The notes: generated from the letters alone by a model not told the origin. Positions 1 through 8,694 are shown, numbered from the stretch's first letter. The stretch: 64,000 nucleotides of DNA from Tellurirhabdus rosea (GCF_026278345.1 NZ_CP111085.1:4556282-4620281), one strand, 5' to 3'. Numbers and translations are program-made.

Positions 1-186
1 CCAGACGGAGGCCAGTTCGGCGGAGTCACTGCCCATGATAAACTCGCGCGTCGGCACGTAAACCAGTTCGGCGCTGTCTGCCGGATTGATTCGGACGGGG
101 TGGGAGCGGCTCCAGTCGGCCACGTTTCCGCTTAAACCAACGAGCAGAATGAGGCCAAGACAACAGCAGAAAACAAAACGGTCCAT
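1..186 (-). CDS. Formylglycine-generating-enzyme-like (SUMF1/FGE) protein, N-terminal fragment
   Basis: The reverse strand opens with ATG at 186-184 and stays open to the left edge (62 codons), so only the N-terminus is present. It begins with a hydrophobic secretion signal (FVFCCCLGLILLVGL) and continues into ELVYVPTREFIMGSDSAEL. The pattern of Val-Pro, a short stretch, then Phe-x-Met-Gly-Ser is the usual opening of the FGE-sulfatase/SUMF1 fold, known from formylglycine-generating enzymes and from many secreted Bacteroidota proteins such as GldK-like proteins. The family is assigned from that motif alone. The catalytic region lies outside the window, so it could be a non-enzymatic family member. 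Confidence 0.6.
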   Translation of the reverse strand, partial: MDRFVFCCCLGLILLVGLSGNVADWSRSHPVRINPADSAELVYVPTREFIMGSDSAELASVW

Positions 187-439
187 GCACAAACGGGTTT
201 GCTTACGTAAACCGGCCAGCCGGGCGAACCTACTGACACCGGAAAGCGAATCCGCCCGTAAGCAGGTCGGCCCCCGGTGGGTTACCCTCTTCGATTATCC
301 GTGCGGGTAAAATAAAGGAAATCAGTTACTTTTAGCTCAGACGCTTTGCCGCCCGCCCGGCGTGGACCCTCAAACGCCGGTGCGTTAGGGGCGAAAAGGC
401 ATTGCAGGCAAATTCGAACACTCACGAAACCTCGTTGAC

Positions 440-943
440 ATGAAACGTCTGATGCTGCTTACCGGAATGTTCCTGCTTTGGGCGGCGAAGCTGAAAGCAC
501 AAAGTCCCGCCGATTCGACGGCCATTGCCGCCATTCTTCAGGAAGAAGCAACTTCCTGGAACAGCGGCGACGCGGATACGTATTCGAAACACTTCGCGGA
601 GAACGGGACGTTTACCAACATCAGGGGCATGTTCTTTACCGGGCACAGGCCCTTCCTCGACCGGCATAAAGAGATTTTCAAGGGCATGTTTCACAAGACC
701 GTCCTGCAGCAGGAACTGGCCTCCTTCCGTTTTCTGAGCCCGGATGTCGCCCTCGTCGAAACGCTTACCCGCGTATCGGGACTTTCCCAGAACAACCTGC
801 CGCCGGGCATGCATGTCGATGCCCAGGGGCGCCTTCATACCCGCCTGCTTCAGGTTTTTCAGAAACAGGCCGGCAACTGGAAGGTCATCACCTATCATAA
901 CGTTGACATAAAGCCCGGTGTCCCCGTTCCGGCGCTCCGGTAG
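440..943 (+). CDS. Secreted SnoaL-like / SgcJ-EcaC family protein
   Basis: A 167-residue protein with a clear signal peptide (MKRLMLLTGMFLLWAAKLKAQ). The mature part, starting PADSTAIAAILQEEATSWNSGD, has the layout of the small cone-shaped NTF2/SnoaL-like fold: an N-terminal helix with W-N-x-G-D, a fen-like F-x-N-x-x-G stretch, and a final beta strand (W-K-V-I-T-Y-H-N-V-D). This is the hallmark of the SgcJ/EcaC and DUF4440 families, which usually bind small ligands and whose enzymatic role is mostly unknown. It is a stand-alone gene on the plus strand with an OsmC gene 57 bp downstream. The longer open frame on the opposite strand is a shadow of this gene. Confidence 0.8.
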   Translation: MKRLMLLTGMFLLWAAKLKAQSPADSTAIAAILQEEATSWNSGDADTYSKHFAENGTFTNIRGMFFTGHRPFLDRHKEIFKGMFHKTVLQQELASFRFLSPDVALVETLTRVSGLSQNNLPPGMHVDAQGRLHTRLLQVFQKQAGNWKVITYHNVDIKPGVPVPALR

Positions 944-1000
944 TTCCTGCCTGCACAATCCCGCTAAAGTTCCTGCCGATCACCAGCCGACCCGAAATCC

Positions 1001-1399
1001 ATGAAAATCAAGGCCACACTGACCAATCGCTTTCAGCAGCACCAGATTCAGCTGCAAACCAACGAAGACGTGAAAACCCTCCAGCTTCCGTCAAAAGCGT
1101 CCGGGTACGGCTCGGCCTTCAACGGCGGCGAGCTGCTACTGCTGGCGCTGGCGACCTGCTACTGCAATGACCTCTACCGGGAGGCGGCCAAACGCAGCCT
1201 GACCCTTGAGGAAGTGGAAGTGCTGGTGACGGCCGATTTTGGCGCAGAAGGAGAGCCCGGTTCCGATTTCCAATACCACGCCCGGGTGTCTTCCAGCGCC
1301 TCCGCAGAAGAAATTGAGGACCTGCTGCAGCATACCGACCGGGTGGCGGAAATCCATAACACCCTGCGCAGGGGGGTGAGCATCACCCTGACGACCTGA
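1001..1399 (+). CDS. OsmC-family protein
   Basis: A 132-residue cytoplasmic protein. It shows the OsmC/Ohr layout: an N-terminal beta region, then the segment GSAFNGGELLLLALATCYCN, in which the family's peroxidatic cysteine sits at the start of the central helix, followed by the VEVLVTADFG strand. OsmC/Ohr proteins reduce organic hydroperoxides using two cysteines. Here the first-helix cysteines (CYC) are visible, but the second, distal cysteine of classical Ohr is not obvious in the C-terminal part. A peroxidase role is therefore less certain than family membership. The neighbours are an SnoaL-like protein and an alpha/beta hydrolase on the same strand. Confidence 0.8.
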   Translation: MKIKATLTNRFQQHQIQLQTNEDVKTLQLPSKASGYGSAFNGGELLLLALATCYCNDLYREAAKRSLTLEEVEVLVTADFGAEGEPGSDFQYHARVSSSASAEEIEDLLQHTDRVAEIHNTLRRGVSITLTT

Positions 1400-1477
1400 C
1401 GCTCCTTTTATTAACTTTTTTTAAGGCGCTGGTTTGCGGCCGGATGCCTACCTTTCGGCCTTACCAATGTCTTGCGG

Positions 1478-2299
1478 ATGTCTTTTGCAAACGGGCTGAC
1501 CCGACGGGCGGCTACAGTTGGGGCCGTCGCCCTAATCGGGTACATCGCCGCCTACGGGTTTCTGTATACGCACCGGGACGAGCAAACGCGGCGGTATCGC
1601 TCCGTCGCGCTGCCTGCGTCCTACCGGTTTCAGTTTGCCCAGCCCGTCGAGGAGCACAATTTCCCGGCAGCGGGGGGCGGTTTGCTCAATGCCCTGCTGT
1701 TTAAAGCGCCCCGGGCAAAAGGGGTCGTTTGTTTCTGGAAAGGCAATGGCGGCACTTTGGCCAACTGGGGAGCGATGGCCCCGACCTTTCTTCAGTTTGG
1801 GTACGATGTGCTGATAACCGACTACCGCCAGCATGGCAAAAGTCGGGGCGCCATCAGCCTGCAAAATTTCAAAACGGACGCCCAGACCATCTACGATTCG
1901 CTCCGGCGTCGGTACCGCGAGGAGCAGATCGTGCTGTGCGGCTACTCCCTGGGCGGACGGATTGCGGCGTATCTGGCGTCTCAAAACCGGCCTAAAATGA
2001 CCATCCTGATCGACCCGGCTTCGGCGGGCGGGGATTTCAGCGACCGGGTAACCGACCTGCTGTACTTTCCCCTGCCTTCCGTAACCGGCTTCGTCTTTTC
2101 TACCGAAGAAGACGTGCAGACCGCGCCGAGTACGGTGGTGGTCCTCAGCACCCCGAACAGGCATAGCACCGCTTACGGGCTGGTGGACTTTCTGCGGGCG
2201 AAGGATCGGATGGTGATTTTGCCCCAAGTGACGCACGAAACCATCCTGACGCACCCGCAAACCATCCGGGTCCTTGGCGAACTGCTGCAATGTCCCTGA
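1478..2299 (+). CDS. Alpha/beta hydrolase (membrane-anchored)
   Basis: About 273 residues starting at ATG 1478; a TTG two codons upstream is also possible. An N-terminal hydrophobic segment (AVALIGYIAAYGFLY) suggests a membrane anchor or uncleaved signal, so the hydrolase domain probably faces the periplasm. The fold is recognised from the oxyanion region WKGNGG, the strand DVLITDYRQHGKS, and the nucleophile elbow CGYSLGG (Ser near residue 157). Candidate Asp (ILIDPAS) and His (VTHETIL) residues follow in the expected order. This pattern resembles the BAAT/Bem46-like alpha/beta hydrolases found in many bacteria. The substrate cannot be deduced. Confidence 0.8.
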   Translation: MSFANGLTRRAATVGAVALIGYIAAYGFLYTHRDEQTRRYRSVALPASYRFQFAQPVEEHNFPAAGGGLLNALLFKAPRAKGVVCFWKGNGGTLANWGAMAPTFLQFGYDVLITDYRQHGKSRGAISLQNFKTDAQTIYDSLRRRYREEQIVLCGYSLGGRIAAYLASQNRPKMTILIDPASAGGDFSDRVTDLLYFPLPSVTGFVFSTEEDVQTAPSTVVVLSTPNRHSTAYGLVDFLRAKDRMVILPQVTHETILTHPQTIRVLGELLQCP

Positions 2300-2347
2300 C
2301 CTCCGCCGTACCGTTTCACCCCGCTCGGGTTTATCGGTAGAGGCCCG

Positions 2348-2941
2348 TTAAACCTCCGCGGCGGCCCGTCTGACGACCTTCGCTCCGGACGCGAAGATGG
2401 GTTCCGGGGCGTCTTTGAAGTGCCCGTACCGGTTTAGCAGCCTGCCCAGCCGGTACGTCAGGGGCATGATCACTTTCCGGATTAAAGCGGGAATTTCGTT
2501 CATCTCGTATTCGCTCGCGTACCGGGTCAGCAGGTAAGCCGCGTCGAAGAACTCGGGCTGGGCTTTGCCGGACTTGTTCTGGGCCGCGTAAACGCTGCTC
2601 AGGTAAAACACAAAGTGGTTGGGGGGCGTGAGCCAGCCTTCACAGTGCAGCACCTCCGAACCGGCGTTCCAGAACCGGTGGGCAACGCCCCGCGGGAACA
2701 CCACCGACTCACCCGGCCCGGCGTACTGCTCCCTTTGTCCGGCTACCTGATAGCCCATTCGTCCTTCCAGCACCGTAAAGCCTTCGTCCTGCAGCCAGTG
2801 GGTGTGCATGGGCGGCCCGCTGCCGGGCTGGACAAAAGCCTCGGCAATCAGCCGGTCGCCGTCCGGTCCGTGCTCGATGCGCTGAAAAATGAGTCGTTCA
2901 CCCAGATGATTTTCGATGGTGTGGGGCAATGAATAGTTCAT
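2348..2941 (-). CDS. Cupin-domain protein
   Basis: A 197-residue cytoplasmic protein. The first half is a double-stranded beta-helix cupin: the metal-binding motif 1 is visible as PPMHTHWLQDEGFTVLEG (two His and one Glu), and motif 2 as FPRGVAHRFWNAG. Residues after about 115 form a helical tail (FDAAYLLTRYASEY, LIRKVIMPLTYRLGRLLNRYG) seen in many Bacteroidota cupins with a C-terminal helical extension. A metal-dependent small-molecule function is likely, but the substrate is unknown. It is transcribed leftwards from ATG 2941, just upstream of and in the same direction as the ZU5-like lipoprotein gene that starts at 4234. Confidence 0.8.
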   Translation of the reverse strand: MNYSLPHTIENHLGERLIFQRIEHGPDGDRLIAEAFVQPGSGPPMHTHWLQDEGFTVLEGRMGYQVAGQREQYAGPGESVVFPRGVAHRFWNAGSEVLHCEGWLTPPNHFVFYLSSVYAAQNKSGKAQPEFFDAAYLLTRYASEYEMNEIPALIRKVIMPLTYRLGRLLNRYGHFKDAPEPIFASGAKVVRRAAAEV

Positions 2942-2989
2942 AGTTGTAAGTGATTTGTTGTTTATGGATTTACTAGGTCTGAAATGCCT

Positions 2990-4234
2990 TTACAGGCGCT
3001 TGACGCGGAAAACGCCGGTGATCGTCGTGGTGCCGTGGGGTGGGGGAGCCGAGGAAGCGTCGATCCAGCCCGCCCGCGTCAGCGTGAACGTGCCGGTCAC
3101 CCAGTCCGGGTGTTCGTTATTGACCCGCAGGGCTCCGCCGCTGACTTCCTTGAAGTACATGTGCGAGCGATGAAACAGGCCGTTGACGTACAGAAACGAT
3201 ACGCTGGTGCCTTCTGTCCAGGCAAACGTACCGGTTGGGGCTCCCTTCCAGCCAAGCTGCACGTGCTCGCTGCCGATGGCGCCCGCCACCAAATTCCACG
3301 CGGCGTTTATATTGGCTCCTCCCGGAAAGGTTTTCCACTCATCCTTACTCACCTGAAAGGAAATGCCCTCCGGTGCCACGAAGAGGTTAGCCACCAGCCG
3401 CAGGTCTTTGAATTCCTGTCCGCCGACCGTAACCGACTGGTTCAGATAGACCGTGACCGCTTCCGGATTAAGGGCCGGAATCTTCTTAGGTGCATAGTAA
3501 GCCGCCTGATTGCCGGAACTGACCAGGATGCCTTCTCCGCGCAGAGCCCAGCCTTTAATGTATCTGGCCGGAGCCGGGTAAGGAATCGGAACCAGCAACT
3601 CGTCGCCATAATCTTTTACCGGAATGACCAGCGCCTTCAGCTCGACTTCCTCGCCGGGATTGAGAAAGGCGTGATCCGGACTGATTTCCATGGTCTGAAA
3701 AAGCGCCCAGTCGCTGAAGTGCGTCGTCTGGACGGTCACCGTTCGGGCCGTCGTGTCGATACTTTTTGTTCCGGGCGACTGCCAGTGGCCTTGGTCGGTC
3801 TGGTAAGCGATGCGCAGGAGTTGCGGGGCCGAGCCGTTGATGTCCTGCGGATCGTACTGCATCGTCAGGGTGGCGGGTTTGGCGAACGTCAGGCCGTGGG
3901 GCAGCAGCCGGAAAGCCTGCCCCGTCCCCAGCGGGCAGTGGTTCTGGCTCAGCGGCTGGACGGAAAGGGTCTGCGTCGTAGAGAGCGCCCCTGCCGGTAC
4001 AGTCACCCGCAGGCGTTTATCGGCCGACTCGATGATGCCTCCCGCCGGACCAATGGTTGCCGTAAGGAGGTCGCCCCGGGGCGCGGCGACGGGCGTAACG
4101 GCCCCGGTCGGTTCGGTCGGGATGGGCTGCCCGGTCCCAGGTTGTCCGGGCGTGACCTCATCGACCTCTTTCTTGCACGAAACCAGCGAGCCAAGCAGGG
4201 CAGCGCTGAAGAGGAGGGCATATAACTTGTTCAT
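2990..4234 (-). CDS. ZU5-like domain lipoprotein (paralogue A)
   Basis: A 414-residue lipoprotein. The start at 4234 gives a perfect signal with lipobox (LYALLFSAALLGSLVSC, then KKE). After a Pro/Gly/Thr linker comes a ZU5-like domain (IGPAGGIIESADKRLRVTVP, AGALSTTQTLSVQPL, FRLLPHGLTFAKPATLTM) ending with the motif HFSDW. The C-terminal part is a second beta-rich domain closing with GIFRVKRL. Two paralogues lie further right in the window (47248-48537, broken; 51105-52412). The Gly-Pro-Ala-Gly-Gly and HFSDW motifs are shared by all three loci, although the broken copy carries a stop at the Trp. Such proteins are surface or periplasmic lipoproteins of unknown role. A longer frame begins at 4306 but lacks a signal peptide there. 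Confidence 0.85.
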   Translation of the reverse strand: MNKLYALLFSAALLGSLVSCKKEVDEVTPGQPGTGQPIPTEPTGAVTPVAAPRGDLLTATIGPAGGIIESADKRLRVTVPAGALSTTQTLSVQPLSQNHCPLGTGQAFRLLPHGLTFAKPATLTMQYDPQDINGSAPQLLRIAYQTDQGHWQSPGTKSIDTTARTVTVQTTHFSDWALFQTMEISPDHAFLNPGEEVELKALVIPVKDYGDELLVPIPYPAPARYIKGWALRGEGILVSSGNQAAYYAPKKIPALNPEAVTVYLNQSVTVGGQEFKDLRLVANLFVAPEGISFQVSKDEWKTFPGGANINAAWNLVAGAIGSEHVQLGWKGAPTGTFAWTEGTSVSFLYVNGLFHRSHMYFKEVSGGALRVNNEHPDWVTGTFTLTRAGWIDASSAPPPHGTTTITGVFRVKRL

Positions 4235-4496
4235 GGTGTGGTACTGCTGTTGTTTACAGCAGCAAAGGTGAAGCGCCGTCCGGCCCGGCGATGTCGCGTA
4301 CTTCATGAAGCAGCAAACGAAGGAGGTGAAGCGGCCATTTTGGGCCTTGTCTTACAACGCCGCCCCTTGACTTGCCGGCGGCCTCGGCCATCCGTCGGAG
4401 GGTGGGCCGGGCAGCGAAAACCGGGCCGGCCGATTCGGAAGAGGAGAAGAACCTGCGGGTTTTGGATAGAATTGGGGCGAAGGCTTCTTTAGACAG

Positions 4497-6233
4497 ATGA
4501 ATCTTAAGCTTCGCTCAAACATACGCCCGATGAACAGGTCGCCCGAACGTTTCTCCGCATCCCGACGACAACCCCTATTGACCGGCCTGCTTCTGTGGGT
4601 CCTCCTCGTGTCCAGAGCCGTGGTGGCCCTCGGGCAGACGGAAGGCCAGATGGAGAAGGTGGTCATCACTTCCCTGAATCAGAAAACAGGGATTCAGGCC
4701 CTCGAAAATGGGGAACTCCAGGTGAATGTCTCCCCTCAGGATGCCCGCACCTTCAAAAAACGGGGATGGGTCCGCTACGGCGACTTTGGGGCCCGGGGCG
4801 ACGGCAAAACCGACGACATCGACGCGATCGCCGGAACCCATGCGTTCGCCAATCAGCAGGGACTGCCCGTCAAAGCGGACGGCGGGGCCACCTACTACAT
4901 TGGCGGAAAAGAGCGTACGGCCGTCATCCGGACCAATACCGACTTCGGAACGGCGGCCTTTATCATCGACGATACCGAGGTGCAGAACCGGAATGCCTCC
5001 GTTTTCATGGTCAGCTCGGGGCTGCAGCCGTTTCCGTTGAAAGGAATCACGTCCCTGAAAAGGAATCAGGAAAAAATCGACGTTTCTCTGCCCGGGCCCT
5101 GTCTGGTCACGGTCACCAATGCCGCCGTGAAGCACTACATCCGCTTTGGGCTGAACCAGAACAACGGAGCCGCGCAGACCGACATTTTTCTGGTGGATAA
5201 AAACGGCAGGGTGGACCGGGGCGCGCCGATCATCTGGGACTTCGACCAGATCACCGACATCAGCGCCCTTCCCATCGACGAAAAGCCGCTGACGATCACC
5301 GGGGGACGGTTTACCACGATTGCCAACCGGGCCGAATCGAAGTACACGTATTACAACCGGAACATCGCCATCAAACGCTCCAATGTCGTGGTGGACGGGC
5401 TCGAACACCGCATCACGGGCGAAGGCGACCACGGCGCACCCTACGGCGGCTTCCTCAACATCCGCGACTGCGGCTACGTCACCGTCCGGAACGCCGTTCT
5501 GACCGGCCACAAAACCTACTCGACCATCGGCGCGGCCGGAAAACCCGTTTCGATGGGCACCTACGACCTCTCGGCCAACCGCGCCCTGAACGTGTCCTTC
5601 ATCAACTGCCGACAGACCAACGACATCAACGACCGCACGTACTGGGGAATTCTGGGCTCCAACTACTGTAAGAACATGCTGTACGACGGGTGCGTCTTTT
5701 CGCGGTTCGATGCCCACATGGGCGTGGCCAACGCCACCATCCGCAACTCGACCCTGGGCCACATGGGCATCAACGCCATCGGCAGCGGGACGTTAACCGT
5801 CGAGAACAGTACCATCCGGGGCGGTAATCTGGTCAATCTGCGCTCCGATTACGGCAGCACCTGGCAGGGGGACTTTATCATCCGCAACTGCGTTTTCGTG
5901 CCGTCGGGCGGCCGGCCCGCCAGCGCTTCGCTGATCGGTGGGTCCAATTCTGGTCAGCACGATTTCGGGTACATCTGCTACATGCCGGAGCGGATTCTGA
6001 TCGAAAATCTCCATATCGACGACTCCAGCCACCCAGCGAATTACGGGGGACCGGCCATTTTCGCCAACATGAATCCCCAGTTGACGGACGATTCCTTCCG
6101 CGAGAAATTCCCGTATGTCACCACCCGCGAAGTGGTTCTCCGGAAAGTGACCACCGCCAGCGGCAAGCCCCTGCGCGTCAGCGACAACACGTTCATGTTC
6201 CGAAACGTCAAAGTCGTGGCGGAGGCAAATTGA
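4497..6233 (+). CDS. Secreted right-handed beta-helix (pectate-lyase superfamily) protein
   Basis: A 578-residue protein; an alternative ATG at 4530 gives a slightly shorter signal sequence. A hydrophobic stretch (PLLTGLLLWVLLVSRAVVAL) precedes the mature part. The segment VRYGDFGARGDGKTDDIDAI is the characteristic opening of the pectate-lyase-3/PF12708 superfamily, in which Asp-Gly-x-x-Asp-Asp starts the parallel beta-helix. The repeating strand-turn pattern continues to the end (ITGGRF, VVDGLEHRITG, LNIRDCGYVTVRNAV, IRNSTLGHMG, LTVENSTIRGGN). Polysaccharide lyases, hydrolases and phage-tail-like proteins share this fold, so the substrate is open. It stands alone on the plus strand and is followed by a low-complexity inverted repeat. 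Confidence 0.75.
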   Translation: MNLKLRSNIRPMNRSPERFSASRRQPLLTGLLLWVLLVSRAVVALGQTEGQMEKVVITSLNQKTGIQALENGELQVNVSPQDARTFKKRGWVRYGDFGARGDGKTDDIDAIAGTHAFANQQGLPVKADGGATYYIGGKERTAVIRTNTDFGTAAFIIDDTEVQNRNASVFMVSSGLQPFPLKGITSLKRNQEKIDVSLPGPCLVTVTNAAVKHYIRFGLNQNNGAAQTDIFLVDKNGRVDRGAPIIWDFDQITDISALPIDEKPLTITGGRFTTIANRAESKYTYYNRNIAIKRSNVVVDGLEHRITGEGDHGAPYGGFLNIRDCGYVTVRNAVLTGHKTYSTIGAAGKPVSMGTYDLSANRALNVSFINCRQTNDINDRTYWGILGSNYCKNMLYDGCVFSRFDAHMGVANATIRNSTLGHMGINAIGSGTLTVENSTIRGGNLVNLRSDYGSTWQGDFIIRNCVFVPSGGRPASASLIGGSNSGQHDFGYICYMPERILIENLHIDDSSHPANYGGPAIFANMNPQLTDDSFREKFPYVTTREVVLRKVTTASGKPLRVSDNTFMFRNVKVVAEAN

Positions 6234-6236
6234 GGA

Positions 6237-6426
6237 TAGAGAAAAGAGAAAAGAAACAAGAGAGGATAGACAAGAGACAAGCGACGAGAGAATAGTGACA
6301 AGAGAGAATAGACAAGGGACAAGCAACTTTTCCGGCTTCAAAGCCAGTACCCTTTTCTCTCTCTCTTTTTCTCTTATCTCTTGTTTCTTTTCTCTCCCCC
6401 TCTTATCTCTTCTCTCTTGTCCCCTC
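6237..6426. repeat. Homopurine / homopyrimidine inverted repeat
   Basis: The gap between the beta-helix gene and the LytTR regulator is almost all purine on its left side (GAGAAAAG, AAGAAACAAGAG, GACAAGAG units) and almost all pyrimidine on its right. A perfect 19-bp arm, agagaaaagaaacaagaga at 6245-6263, is matched by its reverse complement at 6377-6395. It can form a long hairpin between two convergent genes and may act as a bidirectional terminator. No ORF is supported here. Confidence 0.8.
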
Positions 6427-6431
6427 GCTCC

Positions 6432-7175
6432 CTAACTTTTTTTCTTTTTAGGCGTAACGATCATGGCGCTGGAGAAGTCTTTCAGCAGCGCTTCCTTGTA
6501 CTTTTCGCCCGTGGGAATGCGGGGCGGGCGTTTCAGAATGACTTCGTTTCCGTCGATGGCCTCAATGTCGCTGATCGAGACGATGTAGGAGCGGTGCACC
6601 CGGACAAATAAATGCTTTGGCAGCTTGGCTTCCATCTCTCCGATTCCCACGTACGTAATGACCGGCTTGTCGCTCTGCCGGGTGTAGATCGAAACGTAAT
6701 TCAGCAGCCCTTCGATGTACCGGATGTCCTCAAGATTGATCTTCTGAAACTTCCCCTTGTGCTCTGTTTTGACAAAAATAAAATCCGACGCGGCCTGCTC
6801 CGCCGGACCCTGGGCCGCCTCCGCCACTTTGTTGAGCACCTTGGTGACGGATTTCAGAAACCGCTCGTAGGAAATCGGCTTCACCAGGTAATCCGAAACG
6901 TCGTAGTTGTAACTCTCGACGGCGTGCTGGGTGTAGGCGGTCGTGATGATGACGTGGCAGGCGGGGCTGGCCACGTTCAGAAACTGAAAGCCCGTCAGGG
7001 TCGGCATGTTGACGTCGAGAAAAAGGACATCGACTTCCTCCCGCTTCAGGAAAGTGAGCGCCTCGACGGCGTCGGTGGTGGCCAGCACGAGGTTGAGAAA
7101 CGGCGTTTCGGCAATGTAATCCTCCAGCAGCCGCACGCAGTGAGGTTCATCGTCAAGGACAAGGCAGTTGAGCAT
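6432..7175 (-). CDS. LytTR-family response regulator
   Basis: A 247-residue regulator. Residues 1-120 are a receiver domain with the acidic pair (VLDDEPH), phosphoacceptor Asp54 (LFLDVNMP), the Thr switch residue (IITTAY) and the Lys (YLVKPI). Residues 140-240 are a LytTR DNA-binding domain (FVKTEHKGKFQKINLEDIRY, LFVRVHRSYIVSISDIEAI). The start codon lies 1 bp beyond the stop of the histidine kinase gene, so the two are translated as a pair. LytTR regulators often control bacteriocin and quorum-sensing genes (AgrA, ComE, PlnC). The gene pair diverges from the RiPP precursor at 8530, which makes control of the peptide island plausible but unproven. Confidence 0.92.
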   Translation of the reverse strand: MLNCLVLDDEPHCVRLLEDYIAETPFLNLVLATTDAVEALTFLKREEVDVLFLDVNMPTLTGFQFLNVASPACHVIITTAYTQHAVESYNYDVSDYLVKPISYERFLKSVTKVLNKVAEAAQGPAEQAASDFIFVKTEHKGKFQKINLEDIRYIEGLLNYVSIYTRQSDKPVITYVGIGEMEAKLPKHLFVRVHRSYIVSISDIEAIDGNEVILKRPPRIPTGEKYKEALLKDFSSAMIVTPKKKKS

Positions 7176-7176
7176 A

Positions 7177-8316
7177 TCAGGCGTGGAATAGCGTAAAAAT
7201 CACTTCGAATGTCTGTTCGGTCTGGTGCAGGTCGAGGCGGTACCGGCCGGGCGCATACTGGGCGCTGAGCCGCTGCCGGACGTTGGCCAGTCCGATGCCG
7301 CTCGACCGTTCGGGCAGCCCGTTTCTCCGGATTTTGTTGAAACACCGGAAAAAGAGCCGTTCGTCCGTGTTCTCCACCTCGACCGTGAGCGGCTGGGTCG
7401 GTTCGTGCAGGTCGCCGTATTTGAACGCATTTTCGACGAACGTAATCAGCACGAGCGGAATAATCTGCTGGGCACTTGTCGCCCTGTCCTCGATCTGCAG
7501 CGCGATGCTGACCGTATCTTCAAACCGGATTTTCTGGAGTTGAAGGTAATTCCGGAGGTAATGCAGCTCGCCCGAAACCGGCACCTGGTCGTCGGCATCC
7601 GAATGGCTGACGGTGTACTGCATCATCTCCGACAGAATCATGATGGCCTCCGCCAGTTCGCGCGACGACTGCCGGGCTTTGGCGTACAGAAAATTCAGCG
7701 TGTTGAACAGAAAATGCGGGTTGATCTGCGCCCGCAGATGCGCCAGTTCGGCCCGGGCCTTGTCGCGTTCGAGGGCCTGGCTGAGGGTTTTGGTCCGGAT
7801 GGCTTCCAGTTCAATCTCAAACGTGAGCCGCTGCAGCCGGAGCAGTTCGTCTTTCTTGGCGATGGAGTCCAGGGCGTAATAATAGCCGACGCCGAGTGTC
7901 GTAAACAGCACCCAGACATACAGCCCGATGAGCCAGACGTTGCCCAGTTTGGCTTCCGAAAAGACCCGCTCGGAAGTCAGGGCGGCCAGTCCTTCGTTGA
8001 GCAGAAACCGCAGCAGGCTGTACACCACCAGCACGGCCACGTGGGCCAGCAGCAGCTGAATGTACCGGCCTTTGCGGTACCAGGTGGGCAGCACAAACAG
8101 CGCCTCGACGTAGATCAGCGAAATGCCCAGCACCTGGTGGGCGTACACGTCGGCAAACAACGGCTTCGACGGGCCAAACCACAGGGCGAGGTAGGCGATC
8201 AGGATGTAAAAATGCCAGAACAGAATATGGTTGAGCGGGCGTTGCAGGGGCAACGTATCCCCGGGTGCCAGTGCTGCCCGGTCTTTCGTGGGGGTCGTGA
8301 CGTAGGTACTGGTCAT
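7177..8316 (-). CDS. LytS/YehU-type sensor histidine kinase
   Basis: A 379-residue kinase; ATG 8316 is preferred because the longer frame to 8472 would put charged, low-quality sequence ahead of the membrane domain and cover the divergent promoter region. Four hydrophobic segments in the first 170 residues form the sensor (HILFWHFYILIAYLALWFG, LGISLIYVEALFVLP, LLLAHVAVLVVYSLL, VWLIGLYVWVLFTTLGVG). A coiled coil then leads to the phospho-acceptor box LRAQINPHFLFNTLNFLY (His_kinase family) and an ATPase domain with the N box (LVLITFVENAFKYG) and G box (GIGLANVRQRL). It is the cognate kinase of the LytTR regulator that follows. It has no periplasmic loop of any size, so it probably senses a hydrophobic or membrane-borne signal. 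Confidence 0.92.
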   Translation of the reverse strand: MTSTYVTTPTKDRAALAPGDTLPLQRPLNHILFWHFYILIAYLALWFGPSKPLFADVYAHQVLGISLIYVEALFVLPTWYRKGRYIQLLLAHVAVLVVYSLLRFLLNEGLAALTSERVFSEAKLGNVWLIGLYVWVLFTTLGVGYYYALDSIAKKDELLRLQRLTFEIELEAIRTKTLSQALERDKARAELAHLRAQINPHFLFNTLNFLYAKARQSSRELAEAIMILSEMMQYTVSHSDADDQVPVSGELHYLRNYLQLQKIRFEDTVSIALQIEDRATSAQQIIPLVLITFVENAFKYGDLHEPTQPLTVEVENTDERLFFRCFNKIRRNGLPERSSGIGLANVRQRLSAQYAPGRYRLDLHQTEQTFEVIFTLFHA

Positions 8317-8422
8317 ACGCTTGGGGCAAAATGTTCGGCATCGGCCCGCCGCCCGGCACCGAACGGCCTGTCTGGTATTAAGGGGTGGAAACGGGTCTTC
8401 ATATAGCGAAAATACCTGCCCG

Positions 8423-8464
8423 TATAGTTTTTTAGGCCCATTTTGAATTTGCGTGCACTTTTGA
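8423..8464 (+). promoter_or_regulatory. Candidate promoter of the RiPP precursor operon (P3)
   Basis: TATAGTTT at 8423-8430 is followed after 22 nt by GTGCACTTTTGA at 8453-8464, which contains CActTTTG, one mismatch from the Bacteroidota -7 consensus TAnnTTTG. The layout matches elements at 13161-13202 and 19086-19127 with the same 22-nt spacing, and TTTAGGC follows the upstream block both here and at 13161. The precursor ATG lies about 65 nt downstream. Assigned by comparison only. Confidence 0.4.
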
Positions 8465-8529
8465 ATCAACAAAGCACAACAAGGACAATTACAAGTTAAT
8501 CAAATCCTCAACCTTTTCTTATCCTGACC

Positions 8530-8679
8530 ATGAAAAAGACCATCGCCTCTCAGACCGCTTCTATCCGCCTCAACCGCGCCACTGTCTCTCAATTCGGCCG
8601 CGACAACCAGCTCAGCCGGGCCCTTCGCGCCGAGCACCGCAACATGATCAGCGTCACGGTCATCTCCACGCTTTTTTAA
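8530..8679 (+). CDS. Cysteine-free RiPP precursor peptide with class I lanthipeptide-type leader
   Basis: A 49-codon ORF: start ATG 8530, stop TAA 8677-8679, and the LanC-like gene begins 15 nt later. The segment SIRLNRATVSQF (residues 11-22) fits the Leu-x-Leu-Asn-Lys-x-Thr-Ile-x-x-Leu leader pattern of Bacteroidota lanthipeptide precursors, the part bound by LanB. The C-terminal end, NMISVTVISTLF, holds Ser41, Thr43, Ser46 and Thr47 as dehydration targets. No cysteine occurs anywhere in the peptide, and there is no Gly-Gly cleavage site. A canonical lanthionine therefore cannot form. A modified product with dehydroalanine/dehydrobutyrine residues is the simplest prediction. The assignment rests on the leader motif, position and partner genes. 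Confidence 0.72.
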   Translation: MKKTIASQTASIRLNRATVSQFGRDNQLSRALRAEHRNMISVTVISTLF

Positions 8680-8694
8680 TTCCCTCCCTTCGGC

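Noticed and set aside
422..958. 178-codon minus-strand frame opposite the SnoaL-like gene
   Set aside because: The plus-strand product has a signal peptide and a recognisable fold; the minus-strand one has neither.
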